Positions 1-9,313 of a stretch of DNA of 20,000 nucleotides are shown here, piece after piece (positions within the stretch are counted from its first letter, which is position 1; each line of letters starts with the position of its first letter). Position numbers and translations under genes: made by a program. Source of the DNA: Neocallimastix lanati (nom. inval.) (Eukaryota > Neocallimastigomycota > Neocallimastigomycetes > Neocallimastigales > Neocallimastigaceae); NCBI GenBank assembly GCA_016946835.1, contig JACVTC010000129.1, positions 330,001 through 350,000 of the forward strand, in the 5' to 3' direction. The notes beneath the pieces are model-generated. The model had not been told where the DNA came from, ran no database searches, and was given only the letters and a program-made list of their open reading frames with translations.

Positions 1-1751
1 TTTGATTAGAAGTAATATTAGAATTTGGATTTGGTTGACCATTGGGCTGACCATTTGGTTGACCATTGGTATAGTATGAGGTACTCTCATCCTTAACAGC
101 ATAGCCATTGTTCATCGCCATACCAGCAGCAGTAGTGACAGCCATGTTGATAGGAGTGCCAGCATTTGTTGGAGTACCAGGATTGGAGGAAAGCGCGGTC
201 ATTTGTTGTGGAGAATTATAATTTAGAGAGGGTTGACGAAGCATAGAATGAGGAGCTTGAATTGGCGTTTGATTACCTGTACGGAAAGGAATACCAGGAG
301 AAGCTGGACTATGAGGAGAAAGAATCATAGGGGAGTTATTATATTGATAAGTTGGAGTTAAAGGATATCTATATCTACCATCAGCAGCAGAAGCAGAGGA
401 AGTCATATTTACGGTAGCAGGGATAGCAGTATTTAAGGAGATATCATTGTAGTGACCAGGACTACGTCCACGGACGACAAGATTATCGGATTCAATAGAG
501 GCGATTTTAACTTCACCTTCATCAGTATTACCGATTAAATCTAAGCAGAGAACATAGTATTGTTGAGCAGCTCTTCTCTTGCCGTTATTGGCAGTAGCCG
601 TTTTAAATTGAAGTCTTTCAAAGGTAACAATAGTCTGTTCATTACCAATACTTGCAAATTGAGAATGGCTACCGCCCACCTTAATTAATTTTGGTTTTGG
701 AATGTTTTGTGGACCTTTATCACGTTTTGGAGTATGTTGAATGATATCAATATTCTTATCGCTACCGGAAACTCTAGCAGAGATACCGAGAGAGAAAGAA
801 TTTATCTTTAATAACTTTTTATCGACTTCGACTAAACAAGGTAATTGAATTTGTTCATTTGTATTCATATCAAAACAATTAAAGACAGTACTAATTTGGA
901 AATAGTTTCTACGATAACAAGTCCAGACATTATCAGCAACAAAGAATCCACGATCTACCTTTGGATCAATAACTACTGTAAATGGCCTTGTATGATTAAT
1001 ATCAAAGATCATATATCTCTGTTTTGTTCTTCCGAAGAAAGCTCTTATGGCTGACTCAAAATTCGTATGATCCCCCCTACGTCTTCTAGGAGAAGCAATA
1101 TAATAGGGTGAGCCAGAATTCATACCAGCTGTATTTATTTGAGTTGGAGCAGAATTTAACGCAGCTGACTTTGCAATATTTGACGTATCAATTGATAATT
1201 TCTTTAATGGAAGATTATTATATTGTGGAGGTGGTGGTGCTTGTTGAATAATTTGTTGATTTTGAGGTGGATATTGATTATTTAACATTGGTTGGTTTTG
1301 TGGTAAGTAAGTTCTATATATATTGAAAAAAAAAAAAAAGTAATATTTAAAATTATAAATATAAAAAAAAATTAATTTAAAATTATAAATATTATAAAAA
1401 AAATTAATATGATTATTAATTAATTAAACACATTAACTATAATATATTTTTTGTATTTACTAAATAATTTTGTTTTTTTATTAATATAAATTTTTTTATT
1501 CAATATATTATTTATTATTCATTATTCATTTTTAAATAATTTTTTTTTTTATTTTTAACATGTAATAAATTAAATTTAAATTCAAAAAAATATATAGTTT
1601 TCACTTACATATCTTCTGCTGGATAAGTATAATTTTGATTTTGATATTGGTTTTGTGTTGGGGTAAATGTTGTATTATTTCTATAATCATTTTGTGGAAT
1701 GTTATATAAAGTATTAGAAGTTTGAATATTCGTATCCATAACGGTTGCCAT
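1..1751 (-). CDS. NDT80/PhoG-family DNA-binding transcription factor, spliced, 3' end outside window
   Basis: Encodes a probable nuclear sequence-specific transcription factor. Coding sequence is complement(1..1313, 1609..1751); 485 residues are visible and the frame is still open at the left edge. Residues 1-110 are a Q/N/Y/P-rich low-complexity leader. A basic patch, RRRR, lies at 124-127. The NDT80/PhoG DNA-binding domain spans roughly 150-340: RPFTVVIDP near 157, GFFVADNVWTCYRRNYF near 170, TFERLQFK at 278-285, TANNGKRRAAQQYY at 288-301 and VRGRSPGHY at 328-336. From 341 the tail is S/T/P/N/Q-rich with about nine S/T-P sites. Known members include yeast Ndt80 (middle meiotic genes) and Neurospora VIB-1/Aspergillus XprG (starvation, proteases, incompatibility); which role applies here cannot be told. 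The ATG at 1749-1751 is the first in frame and follows an A-run; a later ATG is M57. The family call is firm, the orthology is not. Confidence 0.93.
29..67 (-). repeat. In-frame QPNG tetrapeptide repeat in the C-terminal tail
   Basis: Residues 464-476 read NGQPNGQPNGQPN, a 12-base unit (4 codons) repeated about three times. It keeps frame and probably grew by slippage. It lies in a disordered, polar tail, so a structural role is unlikely. Confidence 0.8.
437..1009 (-). other. NDT80/PhoG DNA-binding domain region (about residues 150-340)
   Basis: This is the best-conserved part of the protein. Visible hallmarks in order are F-T-V-V-I-D-P, GFF, a single W (178) with C-Y-R-R following, TFERLQF, NNGKRRAAQQYY and the closing VRGRSPGHY. 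In the family this s-type immunoglobulin-fold domain grips DNA through arginine-rich loops; yeast Ndt80 reads the MSE-type CACAAA core. Domain limits are by eye. The animal MYRF proteins share the fold, but the closing motif here is of the fungal type. Confidence 0.88.
1314..1608 (-). other. Spliceosomal intron in the NDT80-family gene, 295 bp, phase 2
   Basis: In the sense direction the donor is GTAAGT (1608-1603) and the acceptor is TATATATAG ending at 1314. A U-rich tract lies some 20 bases upstream of the acceptor. The intron is almost pure A/T, in sharp contrast to both exons. It restores one open frame across 485 residues. No clear CTAAC-type branch point could be picked; TATTAC just before the T-run is a weak candidate. 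The interior contains a short tandem duplication (1347-1410). Confidence 0.85.
1347..1410. repeat. Tandem duplication of about 30 bp inside the intron
   Basis: The string TTAAAATTATAAAT followed by an A-run and TTAA occurs at 1347 and again at 1377, offset 30. The copies differ by a small ATT insertion. It probably arose by replication slippage. Confidence 0.6.
1609..1751 (-). other. Exon 1 of the NDT80-family gene (47 codons plus 2 bases)
   Basis: Begins with ATG at 1751-1749 and reads MATVMDTNIQTSNTLYNIPQ at the start, then an N/Q/Y-rich stretch ending PAED. It stops two bases into codon 48 (AT|A, Ile). Its base composition and Q/N bias match the start of exon 2, which supports joining the two. 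Reading through the donor gives ATG TAA, an immediate stop, so splicing is needed for this start to be used. Confidence 0.85.
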
Positions 1752-2040
1752 TTTTTTTTTTTTTTTATTTGTAATATTTAGTGTATATAAATTTTATTTT
1801 TCTTTTTTTTTTTATATGTACTATAAAAATAATATATTATATATATATTATTTATAGAAATAAAGATTTTTATTTCACTATTATTTTATAACTATTAAAT
1901 ATGGTTTTATTATTATTTTTTTTTTAAATAAAAAATAAATAAATTAAATATTCATTATATTTTTATATTCTAATGTTTATTAAAAAAAATTTTTTTAAAC
2001 TTTAATTTTTTTGTGGTATATAAATATGAATTAAATATGG
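1752..2040 (-). promoter_or_regulatory. Upstream (5' UTR and presumed promoter) region of the NDT80-family gene
   Basis: Directly upstream of the ATG, in the sense direction, lies an uninterrupted A-run (about 1752-1766). More A-runs follow, and a TATAAATA string sits at 1849-1856, about 100 bp upstream. In DNA this AT-rich such a string is expected by chance, so calling it a TATA box is weak. Poly(dA:dT) tracts are known to exclude nucleosomes at fungal promoters, which fits this placement. No transcription-factor site could be picked out. Confidence 0.3.
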
Positions 2041-2487
2041 TTTAAATAATTTTTTTAAAAATAGTAAAAACTGTTTTAATTTTTTATTATTTTATTATTT
2101 TTTTTTTAATATTATTATTGTATTCTTAATAATTCTTTTTTTTTTTCTTTTATTATTAATATTATTTTTAAAATTATTTTAAATCTTATATCATTTCGTT
2201 ATTTAATAGTATTATTTTTTGTAATATGAATTTTAAATATCACTGATATTTAATAATTTTTCTTTTTGTAACTTTCAATGAATAAAAAAATTTTGGTATT
2301 TTTAAATTGAATAAATATTCTATTTTTTTTTATTTTTTTTTTTAAGAATAGATAAATAGATAAAATATGATGATAATTAAATTTATTTGAATTCTAATGT
2401 AATTATACTTTGATAACAATAATAATATTTTATAAAAAAAAATAATAATAATAATAGTAAAAAAATTCTATAATAATAAATAAAAAC

Positions 2488-2524
<37 letters not shown>

Positions 2525-3084
2525 AAAATACAAAATTGAACAATTTATATATTTTTTTTTTTTAAATAAAATAAAAATTTTTTTAATACTATTTTAAAAA
2601 ATTTTATTTGAGAAATTTTATTTAAAAAAATAATATTCATCCATTGATTTATTGTTTATGGAATTGTTTATATTATTTATATATATAATTATATGTATAT
2701 TATGTTAAAATATATAAAAGCATTAAATAAATTAAGAAGAAAACCATTCCATTGCTTTACCATTAATTATTTTTAATTTATTTATTATTAATTAAACTTT
2801 TTATATTAATTAAAGTTTTGATAAATTTTATTATTAATTAATTTATTTTTAAAAAAATTTTAATTTTATTCATATCAATATTTAGTAATTAATAGAATTT
2901 ATTATTAAATATAATTTGTCTTCTTTATCATGATATATTTTTTACTATCTATTATTCATTACTATAATAATTTAAAATATATATGAAAATCCTTTAAATA
3001 TCTTTTATTTATATCATTTAATATATAATACTAATATATTTGAAAATATATATCAAAATAATGCTATATTAATTATGTTATATT
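1857..3084. other. AT-rich intergenic DNA, no gene seen
   Basis: Almost pure A/T with many homopolymer runs, the longest being 32 A at 2491-2522. The slightly richer patch around 2640-2760 (CCATTGATTT, GAAAACCATTCC) has stops in all frames and no motif I recognise. Divergent regulatory DNA for the minus-strand gene probably extends into the first part. Confidence 0.6.
2491..2522. repeat. Poly(A) run, 32 bases
   Basis: Uninterrupted A on the plus strand following AACCTT. It is among the longest homopolymers in the window and probably arose by slippage. It does not follow a recognisable gene on the plus strand, so there is no sign that it is a retroposed tail. Confidence 0.8.
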
Positions 3085-3121
3085 TATTCTATATAAATTC
3101 TATATATATTTATATAGAATA
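3085..3121. repeat. Perfect inverted repeat, 14-bp arms, 9-base spacer
   Basis: The left arm TATTCTATATAAAT (3085-3098) pairs exactly with ATTTATATAGAATA (3108-3121). Each arm contains one G or C, so this is more than pure A/T chance pairing. It could fold as a hairpin or cruciform. No gene adjoins it. Confidence 0.6.
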
Positions 3122-3334
3122 TAAATAATATATATTATAAGAAGTACAAAAAATAAAAATTATTTTAAGGGAATTTTTTTTTTTTGTTCTTTGTTCTTTT
3201 TAAAACTTTAAGGCTTCAAATAGAAAAAAATTTTAAATATTAAGCAAGAACACAAAAAAAAAAAAGCTATGAAAATATAAATTAAAAATATGTTCCGTAA
3301 AAATAAAATAAAAATTAAATAGAAATATATATTG

Positions 3335-3376
3335 ATAATTATAAAACTATAATAATACCCTTATATTTTAGTTTGA

Positions 3377-3407
<31 letters not shown>

Positions 3408-3691
3408 GTATAAATAATGAATTTATTAAATAACTAAATGAATCTTTTTATCCTATTTTCAATAAAATTTAAACAATTTCCAATATTTTTAATAATTTAT
3501 TATTACTATTTATTATAATTATAAAACGATAATAATACCCTTATATTTAAGTTTGAAATAATAATAATAATATTATTATTATTAGTATAAATAATGAATT
3601 TATTAAATAACTAAATGAATCTTTTTATCCTATTTTCAATAAAATTTAAACAATTTACAATATTTTTAATAATTTATTATTATTATTTATT
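3335..3691. repeat. Tandem duplication, two copies of about 178 bp
   Basis: Copy 1 is about 3335-3514 and copy 2 about 3515-3691. Shared landmarks are ATAATAATACCCTTATATTT (3349 and 3529), TTTGAAATAATAATAA, and AATGAATCTTTTTATCC followed by a block running through ATTTAAACAATTT. I see about four substitutions plus a length change in the internal AAT/ATT microsatellite, so the duplication is fairly recent. No coding potential is visible in either copy. Confidence 0.9.
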
Positions 3692-4674
3692 ATGATTTTC
3701 ATTTATTGTTTATAATTAATTGTTCATCATCATTCATTTATAATTAATAATAATTATTGATTAATCATTGATTTAACATTGATTACCATTAATTGTTATA
3801 ATTTATTATTTAACAAAAATATTTATTTTTATTTCATTTATTTATTTATTTTTTTTTAAAAAAAATTCTTTTTAAAATAATTGAATTATTTTAATTCATA
3901 TGAATTATTTTAATAAAAATTTAAATAATAACTTACTATTACAATATATTATAATGCATTATAATATATTATCCAAATATATTAAAATTTTGAGCCTATT
4001 CATTTTATTTAATTATATTTCATTTGCTATATTATCTATATTTATTAGCAATTTTATAAATTAAAAATTTTATTAAAAATATATTATCAATATATGTAAA
4101 TTAAATATATTAATATAGTTGCTAATATATAATATAATTAAAGAATTTAATAATAGCATTAAATTTTAATAATTAAATTAAATATCAATTAATAGTAATC
4201 AATTTTCCATATTATTGTAAAAATAGTTTATATCATATATTATTATATATATTATAAATATTAATGTATAATAAATTATTTTATATCTTAAATTTTAATA
4301 AAATACTATTTCAATTAACATTCTATTAACATAAATATTTTTACATATAAAATATATGGTATAATATATTAATATATATATTACAATAATTTCATTTATC
4401 CTCAATAATTAATTTTAAATTAAATTCCAAAAAAAATCAATTTAAAATCTCTAAACTTTAAATAAAACAAAATTCTCCATTATATAAGGATATAACATAA
4501 TATAGAAAATATATTGTACTAATATTAAGAATACAAAATAAATATATTTATAGCATATTATTTATAATATTTATAATATATTATTAATCCATTGAGTTAT
4601 ATATAATATTAATCTAAAGATATTGAAAATATATAATATTTATATTATTTTTAAATTAAAAATCTGAATAGACT
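3692..4674. other. AT-rich intergenic DNA, no gene seen
   Basis: This stretch is mixed A/T without long homopolymers, unlike its surroundings, and contains several short self-complementary TATATTAATATA-type strings. No open frame of interest, splice-flanked exon or RNA gene is visible. Confidence 0.6.
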
Positions 4675-4702
4675 CTCCTATATAGGAGGTTTTTTTTTTT
4701 TT
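4675..4702 (+). terminator. Terminator-like hairpin: CTCCTA/TAGGAG stem followed by 13 T
   Basis: CTCCTATATAGGAG (4675-4688) is a perfect palindrome with a GC-clamped stem. A G and then 13 T (4690-4702) follow at once. In bacteria this would be read as a Rho-independent terminator; in a fungus a T-run alone can stop RNA polymerase III. No upstream gene or tRNA-like A/B box is visible, so function is unproven and the resemblance may be coincidental. It stands out as a GC-bearing element in nearly pure A/T DNA. Confidence 0.3.
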
Positions 4703-5960
4703 ATTTTAAAGTTTAAATGACGTTTTATACACAAATAAATTAAATAATATAATAATTTTAATTTATTTTACTAAATACATTAAGCCTATAATATATCTTT
4801 TCATTATATTAATATTTATATTATTTATATATTAATATTATTTAAAATAAATTCGACTTCGTATTAATTCTCTATTTATTTATTTATTTATTATTTATTC
4901 ATTTATTTAACATTTATTATTTATTTATTTTTATTTACTTATTTAAATAAATTAAAATCTTGGAAATGATATATTAACTTTTATTTTTTTTATTTGCTTT
5001 ATTGTTATTTTATTGTTTAATATTTTTTTTTATAATTTTTTATCCTTAATAATTCATTATAATAATAATAATCCTATGAATTTAGGATAGAAGAAGAAAG
5101 AAAAAAAAAATTGCTTACAAGGGAAAAAAAAAGTTAATTATATTTTAATTGAAATGTTAAATAATAAAAAAAAAAAAAAAATACTTTTACCATAAAAATG
5201 TTTAACATACATTCTTTATTTATAATTAATATTCACTTTCTAATGATTTTTTTTTTTTTGTATTAAAATAATTATTATTATAATTATTTATATGTATATA
5301 AAATCATATAAGATTTTTTTTTTATTTCAAATTTATTAATTCTCTCTTATTATTTTATATATAAAATCTACTATTGAAATTTAATTCTATAAAAAAATAT
5401 ATTTTTTTTTTTTTTTTATATCTCTTTTATTTTCCTGTACATCATCAGTCAGTAATTATCAACATTATATTAATAGTATCATAAAACGGCTTATTTATAT
5501 GGTCTATAAAATAAAAAAAAAATAAAAAATTATAATCCAATGGGTATTAAATAAACCGTATATAATAAAATATATGTTAATCTATAGAGATAAATATATT
5601 TTAATAAATTATTGCAATCTATTGTATATTATTAAATAAATTATATTAAACAATTATGTTTGGTAGGTATTAAAATAATTTAAATTTTTAAAAAATAAAA
5701 AAAAAAAAAAAAAAAAATACATTATTTGAAATCTTTTTATTATTAAAAGGGGTTCTTTTTTTCTTTTTTTCTTTTTTTCTTTTTTTTTTTAAAAAAAAAA
5801 TGCATCAATAAAAAGAGAGAAAACTAAAACTTATTTTTAAAGTTTTATGTTACATTTGATTTTATTTAAATCTATAGATATCGATATATTATTTTTATGT
5901 AATTATACGATTAGTTTTTTTTTTTGTTAAAACACGAATAATATATCTACTAAAAGAAAG
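4703..5960. other. AT-rich intergenic DNA with T-tracts; no gene seen
   Basis: Holds TTTA tetranucleotide strings (about 4874-4935) and many A and T runs. The patch 5435-5560 has more G+C (CCTGTACATCATCAGTCAG, CCAATGGGTATTAAATAAACC) but no sustained open frame. From 5754 to 5800 a T-tract broken by single C bases at 7-9-base intervals runs into 10 T followed by 10 A, a self-complementary junction. Confidence 0.6.
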
Positions 5961-5998
5961 TGATCATAAGAAATAAATTTTTTTTTCTTATTTGATCA
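5961..5998. repeat. Hairpin: TGATCATAAGAAA pairing with TTTCTTATTTGATCA
   Basis: The left arm (5961-5973) pairs fully with the right arm (5984-5998) if two bases on the right are bulged. The loop is about 10 bases and T-rich. Both ends carry TGATCA, itself a palindrome. No gene context explains it. Confidence 0.5.
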
Positions 5999-6403
5999 TG
6001 TTTTAATGATAATTAAATAAAAATAAATAAATAAATAAATAAGAAAAAAAATTTTTTATAATAACTTTTAATCATTATTTGCTATTGATTTTCATTATTT
6101 TTTTTTTTTTTAGTTTTTTTTAATAATGTTAAACTACTTTTGTTTTTTGTCAAATTTATATTATTTAATAATAATTAAAGTTACTAATCATAACATTTGG
6201 TATTAATTAAATAAACATACATTGCATAAATTTTCATATAATTTTAATAAATTCTTTCTTTAAAAAAAAATAATATATAAATATAAAATAAATAAATAAA
6301 TAAATATGTAAATAAATAAAAATAAAAAAGTATTATATATCAACATAAATAAAACATTATTACATATAAGGAAAAAGTAAATATTCTATATACTCACACA
6401 CAA

Positions 6404-6437
<34 letters not shown>

Positions 6438-6542
6438 GAGGTAGATATTCAAGCAAAATTCTAAATATAATAGGGATTAAATAAACATAATGTTTCATAT
6501 TTATTAATGATTATTTATATATATTTATATATTTATATATTT
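5999..6542. other. AT-rich intergenic DNA with AAAT and AAT microsatellites; no gene seen
   Basis: Includes AAAT strings near 6020-6042 and 6286-6320 and an (AAT)n tract of about eleven units at 6404-6436. No open frame shows protein-like composition. Confidence 0.6.
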
Positions 6543-6700
6543 TGTATATATAATAATTTATATATTATATATATATTTTTTTTGTATATAATAATTTATA
6601 TATTATATATATATATTTTTTTGTATATAATAATTTATATATTATATATATATATTTTTTTGTATATAATAAAATGTGGAAGATTCTCTACTTTTAAAAA
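6543..6700. repeat. Minisatellite, 39-40-bp unit, about 3.5 copies
   Basis: TGTATATAATAATTTATATA-type units begin at 6543, 6583, 6622 and 6661, each ending in a T-run. The last copy breaks off at AAAATGTGGAAG. A 71-codon open frame over this block only translates the repeat into Y/I/L/F and is not a credible protein. Confidence 0.85.
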
Positions 6701-7146
6701 GATTATATATATATATATATAAAAAAATAATGAAAAATAAAGATAGATTAATCTTAATTTATTGTAATAAAAAAGTAATCATTATTAATAAATAACGTCA
6801 TCAAAGTGAAGAGTCACATTCCACTTATCAATTTCAATAATCCTATATTAAAAATTATGAAAAATAGGATATAAATAAAAAAAAAATTCTGTATTTATAA
6901 AGTTCAAATAAAAAATTATTTTAAATTATTATTATATTTTTTTTTTTATTTTATATATTTTATATATACATAATAAAAAATTTTTATATAAAAAAAAGAA
7001 ATATTATTATTATTACTAATCTTCATAATTATAGACATGAAATATTATAATCACATAATTAAAATTATAAATATCATATAAATATCTTCATTGGTAATTT
7101 TTAATAATTTATTTTATTTTTATTAAAACAAAACAAAACAAAACAA

Positions 7147-7177
<31 letters not shown>

Positions 7178-7354
7178 CATTGTTTATTTTTTTTTTATTA
7201 CTTTTTTTTTTTTTTTAATTGAATAATATATAAATTAAAAATTTTTTAATATTTATTATTATCTACAAAATTTATTTTTTATTTATCTCTTTTTATTATT
7301 ATTATTATTATTTATTATTATTATTTATTATTTATTATTATTTATTATTATTTA

Positions 7355-7390
<36 letters not shown>

Positions 7391-8368
7391 TAAATAACAA
7401 AAAGAAATTTTTTTTTTTCTTTTTTTTTAAATTTACTCATTTTTATTATTATTAGTAATATATATTTTTATATTCATCATTTATATTATTAATATGTATT
7501 TATATATATTATTAATATATATATTATTAATTTTTATTTATTTTATTTATTTATTTTATTTAATTTTGATTATTATTTTAATTTTGATTAAATGGACGAC
7601 CATCATCAAATTTAATATAAAAATAGTCAATTCTCTTTTTTACCAAAATAATAATTAATATAAATATATTATAAATATATTTTGTTTATATTAATATATA
7701 TACATTTAATATATATAAAAAAAACTATTAAAAATTACCAAAAAAAAAAAACATTATTATTTTTAACCTAACCCAATTTATTCTAATTGATTATCTATTT
7801 CAATGTTTTTCTTTTAAATTTTATTTTTATAAAAAAAATAAACAATAACAAAATATTATGTAAAAAAAAAAAAAAAAAAAAAAAATTAAATAACTTTTAA
7901 TATATATTTACATAATGTATTTTGACATTGTTTATTTTTTTTTTAAAAAAAATTATTTAATTTTTTTATTGTTATTCTTTATTACTTATTTATTAGTTAC
8001 TTTATATTTATTATTATTATCATAATACTATAACTATTTTCTAATTAATTACTATTCACTTTTTTTTTTTTTTTTTTTTTAATATTTATAAATTATTATT
8101 TAATTTTTGCTTTAACAATGCTTTGTCAAAGAAATTAATTAAAATTATAACATATTATAATCATTCATCTTTTTTTTTTTTATTATTCTTTTTTTTTTAA
8201 ATAATTAATATTTTCTTTTAAGGGCTTTTTTTTTTAAAAAATTAATAGCATTAAAACGAAAAATTACATTGAATCTTTATTGTAATAAATAATAATAATT
8301 GTATATATATTTATAAAATAAAAACAATGATAACAGTAATTTTGAATATTTCAAAGTAGCCGCAATGA
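6701..8368. other. AT-rich intergenic DNA, no gene seen
   Basis: Contains a patch with more G+C at 6780-6845 (AACGTCATCAAAGTGAAGAG). At 7126-7177 AAAAC repeats lead into 28 A, and at about 7290-7390 there is a dense TTATTA/TTATTTA array. Beyond that are many 15-25-base A or T runs. A further complex patch, AAATGGACGACCATCATCAA, lies at 7590-7609. None forms an open frame of note, and no tRNA-like stem set is visible. Confidence 0.6.
7286..7392. repeat. TTA / TTATTTA microsatellite tract
   Basis: Runs of TTATTATTATTA are interleaved with TTATTTATTATT over about 100 bases. It is compound and imperfect, typical of slippage. Confidence 0.75.
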
Positions 8369-8393
8369 TAATAATACATGGCATGTATTATTA
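8369..8393. repeat. Perfect palindrome: 12-bp arms around a single G
   Basis: TAATAATACATG (8369-8380), then G, then CATGTATTATTA (8382-8393). The centre ACATGGCATGT contains two CATG blocks, so it is more than A/T noise. It resembles a site for a dimeric DNA-binding protein or a cruciform seed; neither can be shown from sequence. Confidence 0.6.
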
Positions 8394-8691
8394 GATACAT
8401 ACATAAATAGTAAAATAAAATAAAATATATATGTATATATAATCTGAAAAATTAATAATTATTTAGTATTACTAAAAACCAAATAATAATATGATTTAGC
8501 TTGATTTATCTATTTTATTTTCTTTATTAGTATAATAATAGAAAAAATTATTTGAAAAAAAAAAAAGGATGAAACATGTATTCATTTTAAATAGAATAAA
8601 TATTAATTTGACGGTCATTTTATATATATAATTAAATATATAATTTAAAGATTTATTTATATACGTACAATAAAAAGTACATTGTTTAAAA

Positions 8692-8722
<31 letters not shown>

Positions 8723-9156
8723 TTTAATTGTTTAAATAGTTAATTATTATAAAAATTATAATATTATATAATAATGAAATATACTAATAGGGAAGTAAAA
8801 AATTATAATTTATATTATAGGATGAATTGATTTATAATAATGAAGGAAGATCTTAAGAATAATAAAAACTATCATCATAGGAATAAATAAAATATCATAA
8901 TCTTTATTGAATAATTAAGGAGTTATAATTGTTGATCATTATATGAACCAAATATCGTAAATCATCCAAGAATAAAAATATAATAATGACGATAAATGAG
9001 AATGAAAGAAAATAAAAAAAAAAAAATTGATTAAATGAATCAATAGAAAGGTGAATTTTTAATATCTTAAACAAAAGAATTAATTTCATAAATATGTTAT
9101 ATATAAACTTTATATATAAAATTTTACATTTATTGGCAATATAAATTAATATATCA
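8394..9156. other. AT-rich intergenic DNA, no supported gene
   Basis: Contains an (AT)n tract at about 8700-8722. The stretch 8820-9080 has fewer homopolymers and somewhat more G+C (ATGAAGGAAGATCTTAAGAA). A 61-codon minus-strand frame (8904-9089) there is rich in L/I/F/S, has no recognisable motif and no coding-like composition, so I do not call it a gene. Confidence 0.55.
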
Positions 9157-9313
9157 CATTATTAATATATAACAGCATCTATAGATTTATCCATGTATTA
9201 TTCTATATATATTATCTATTATTTTTTTTTTTTCATTATTAATATATAACAACATCTATAGATTTATCCATATGTTATTCAATATTATCATCTATTATTA
9301 TTATTTTTTTTTT
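9157..9313. repeat. Tandem duplication, two copies of about 77 bp
   Basis: CATTATTAATATATAAC begins at 9157 and again at 9234. Both copies continue through CATCTATAGATTTATCCAT and end in a T-run. A handful of differences (for example CAG to CAA) separate them. No coding potential. Confidence 0.88.

Noticed and set aside
845-1054. 69-codon plus-strand open frame
   Set aside because: It lies antisense within the conserved NDT80 domain, begins with TTG, and shows no motif. It is a shadow of the real gene.
4675-4702. Bacterial Rho-independent terminator and hence a bacterial genome
   Set aside because: The intron-bearing NDT80 gene shows the DNA is fungal; the hairpin is kept only as a terminator-like structure.
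6507-6722. 71-codon plus-strand frame
   Set aside because: Translation of the 39-40-bp minisatellite; only I/Y/L/F with no protein-like variety.
8904-9089. 61-codon minus-strand frame
   Set aside because: AT-biased low-complexity L/I/F/S composition, no motif, no neighbouring exon; expected by chance in DNA this rich in TTT and ATT codons.
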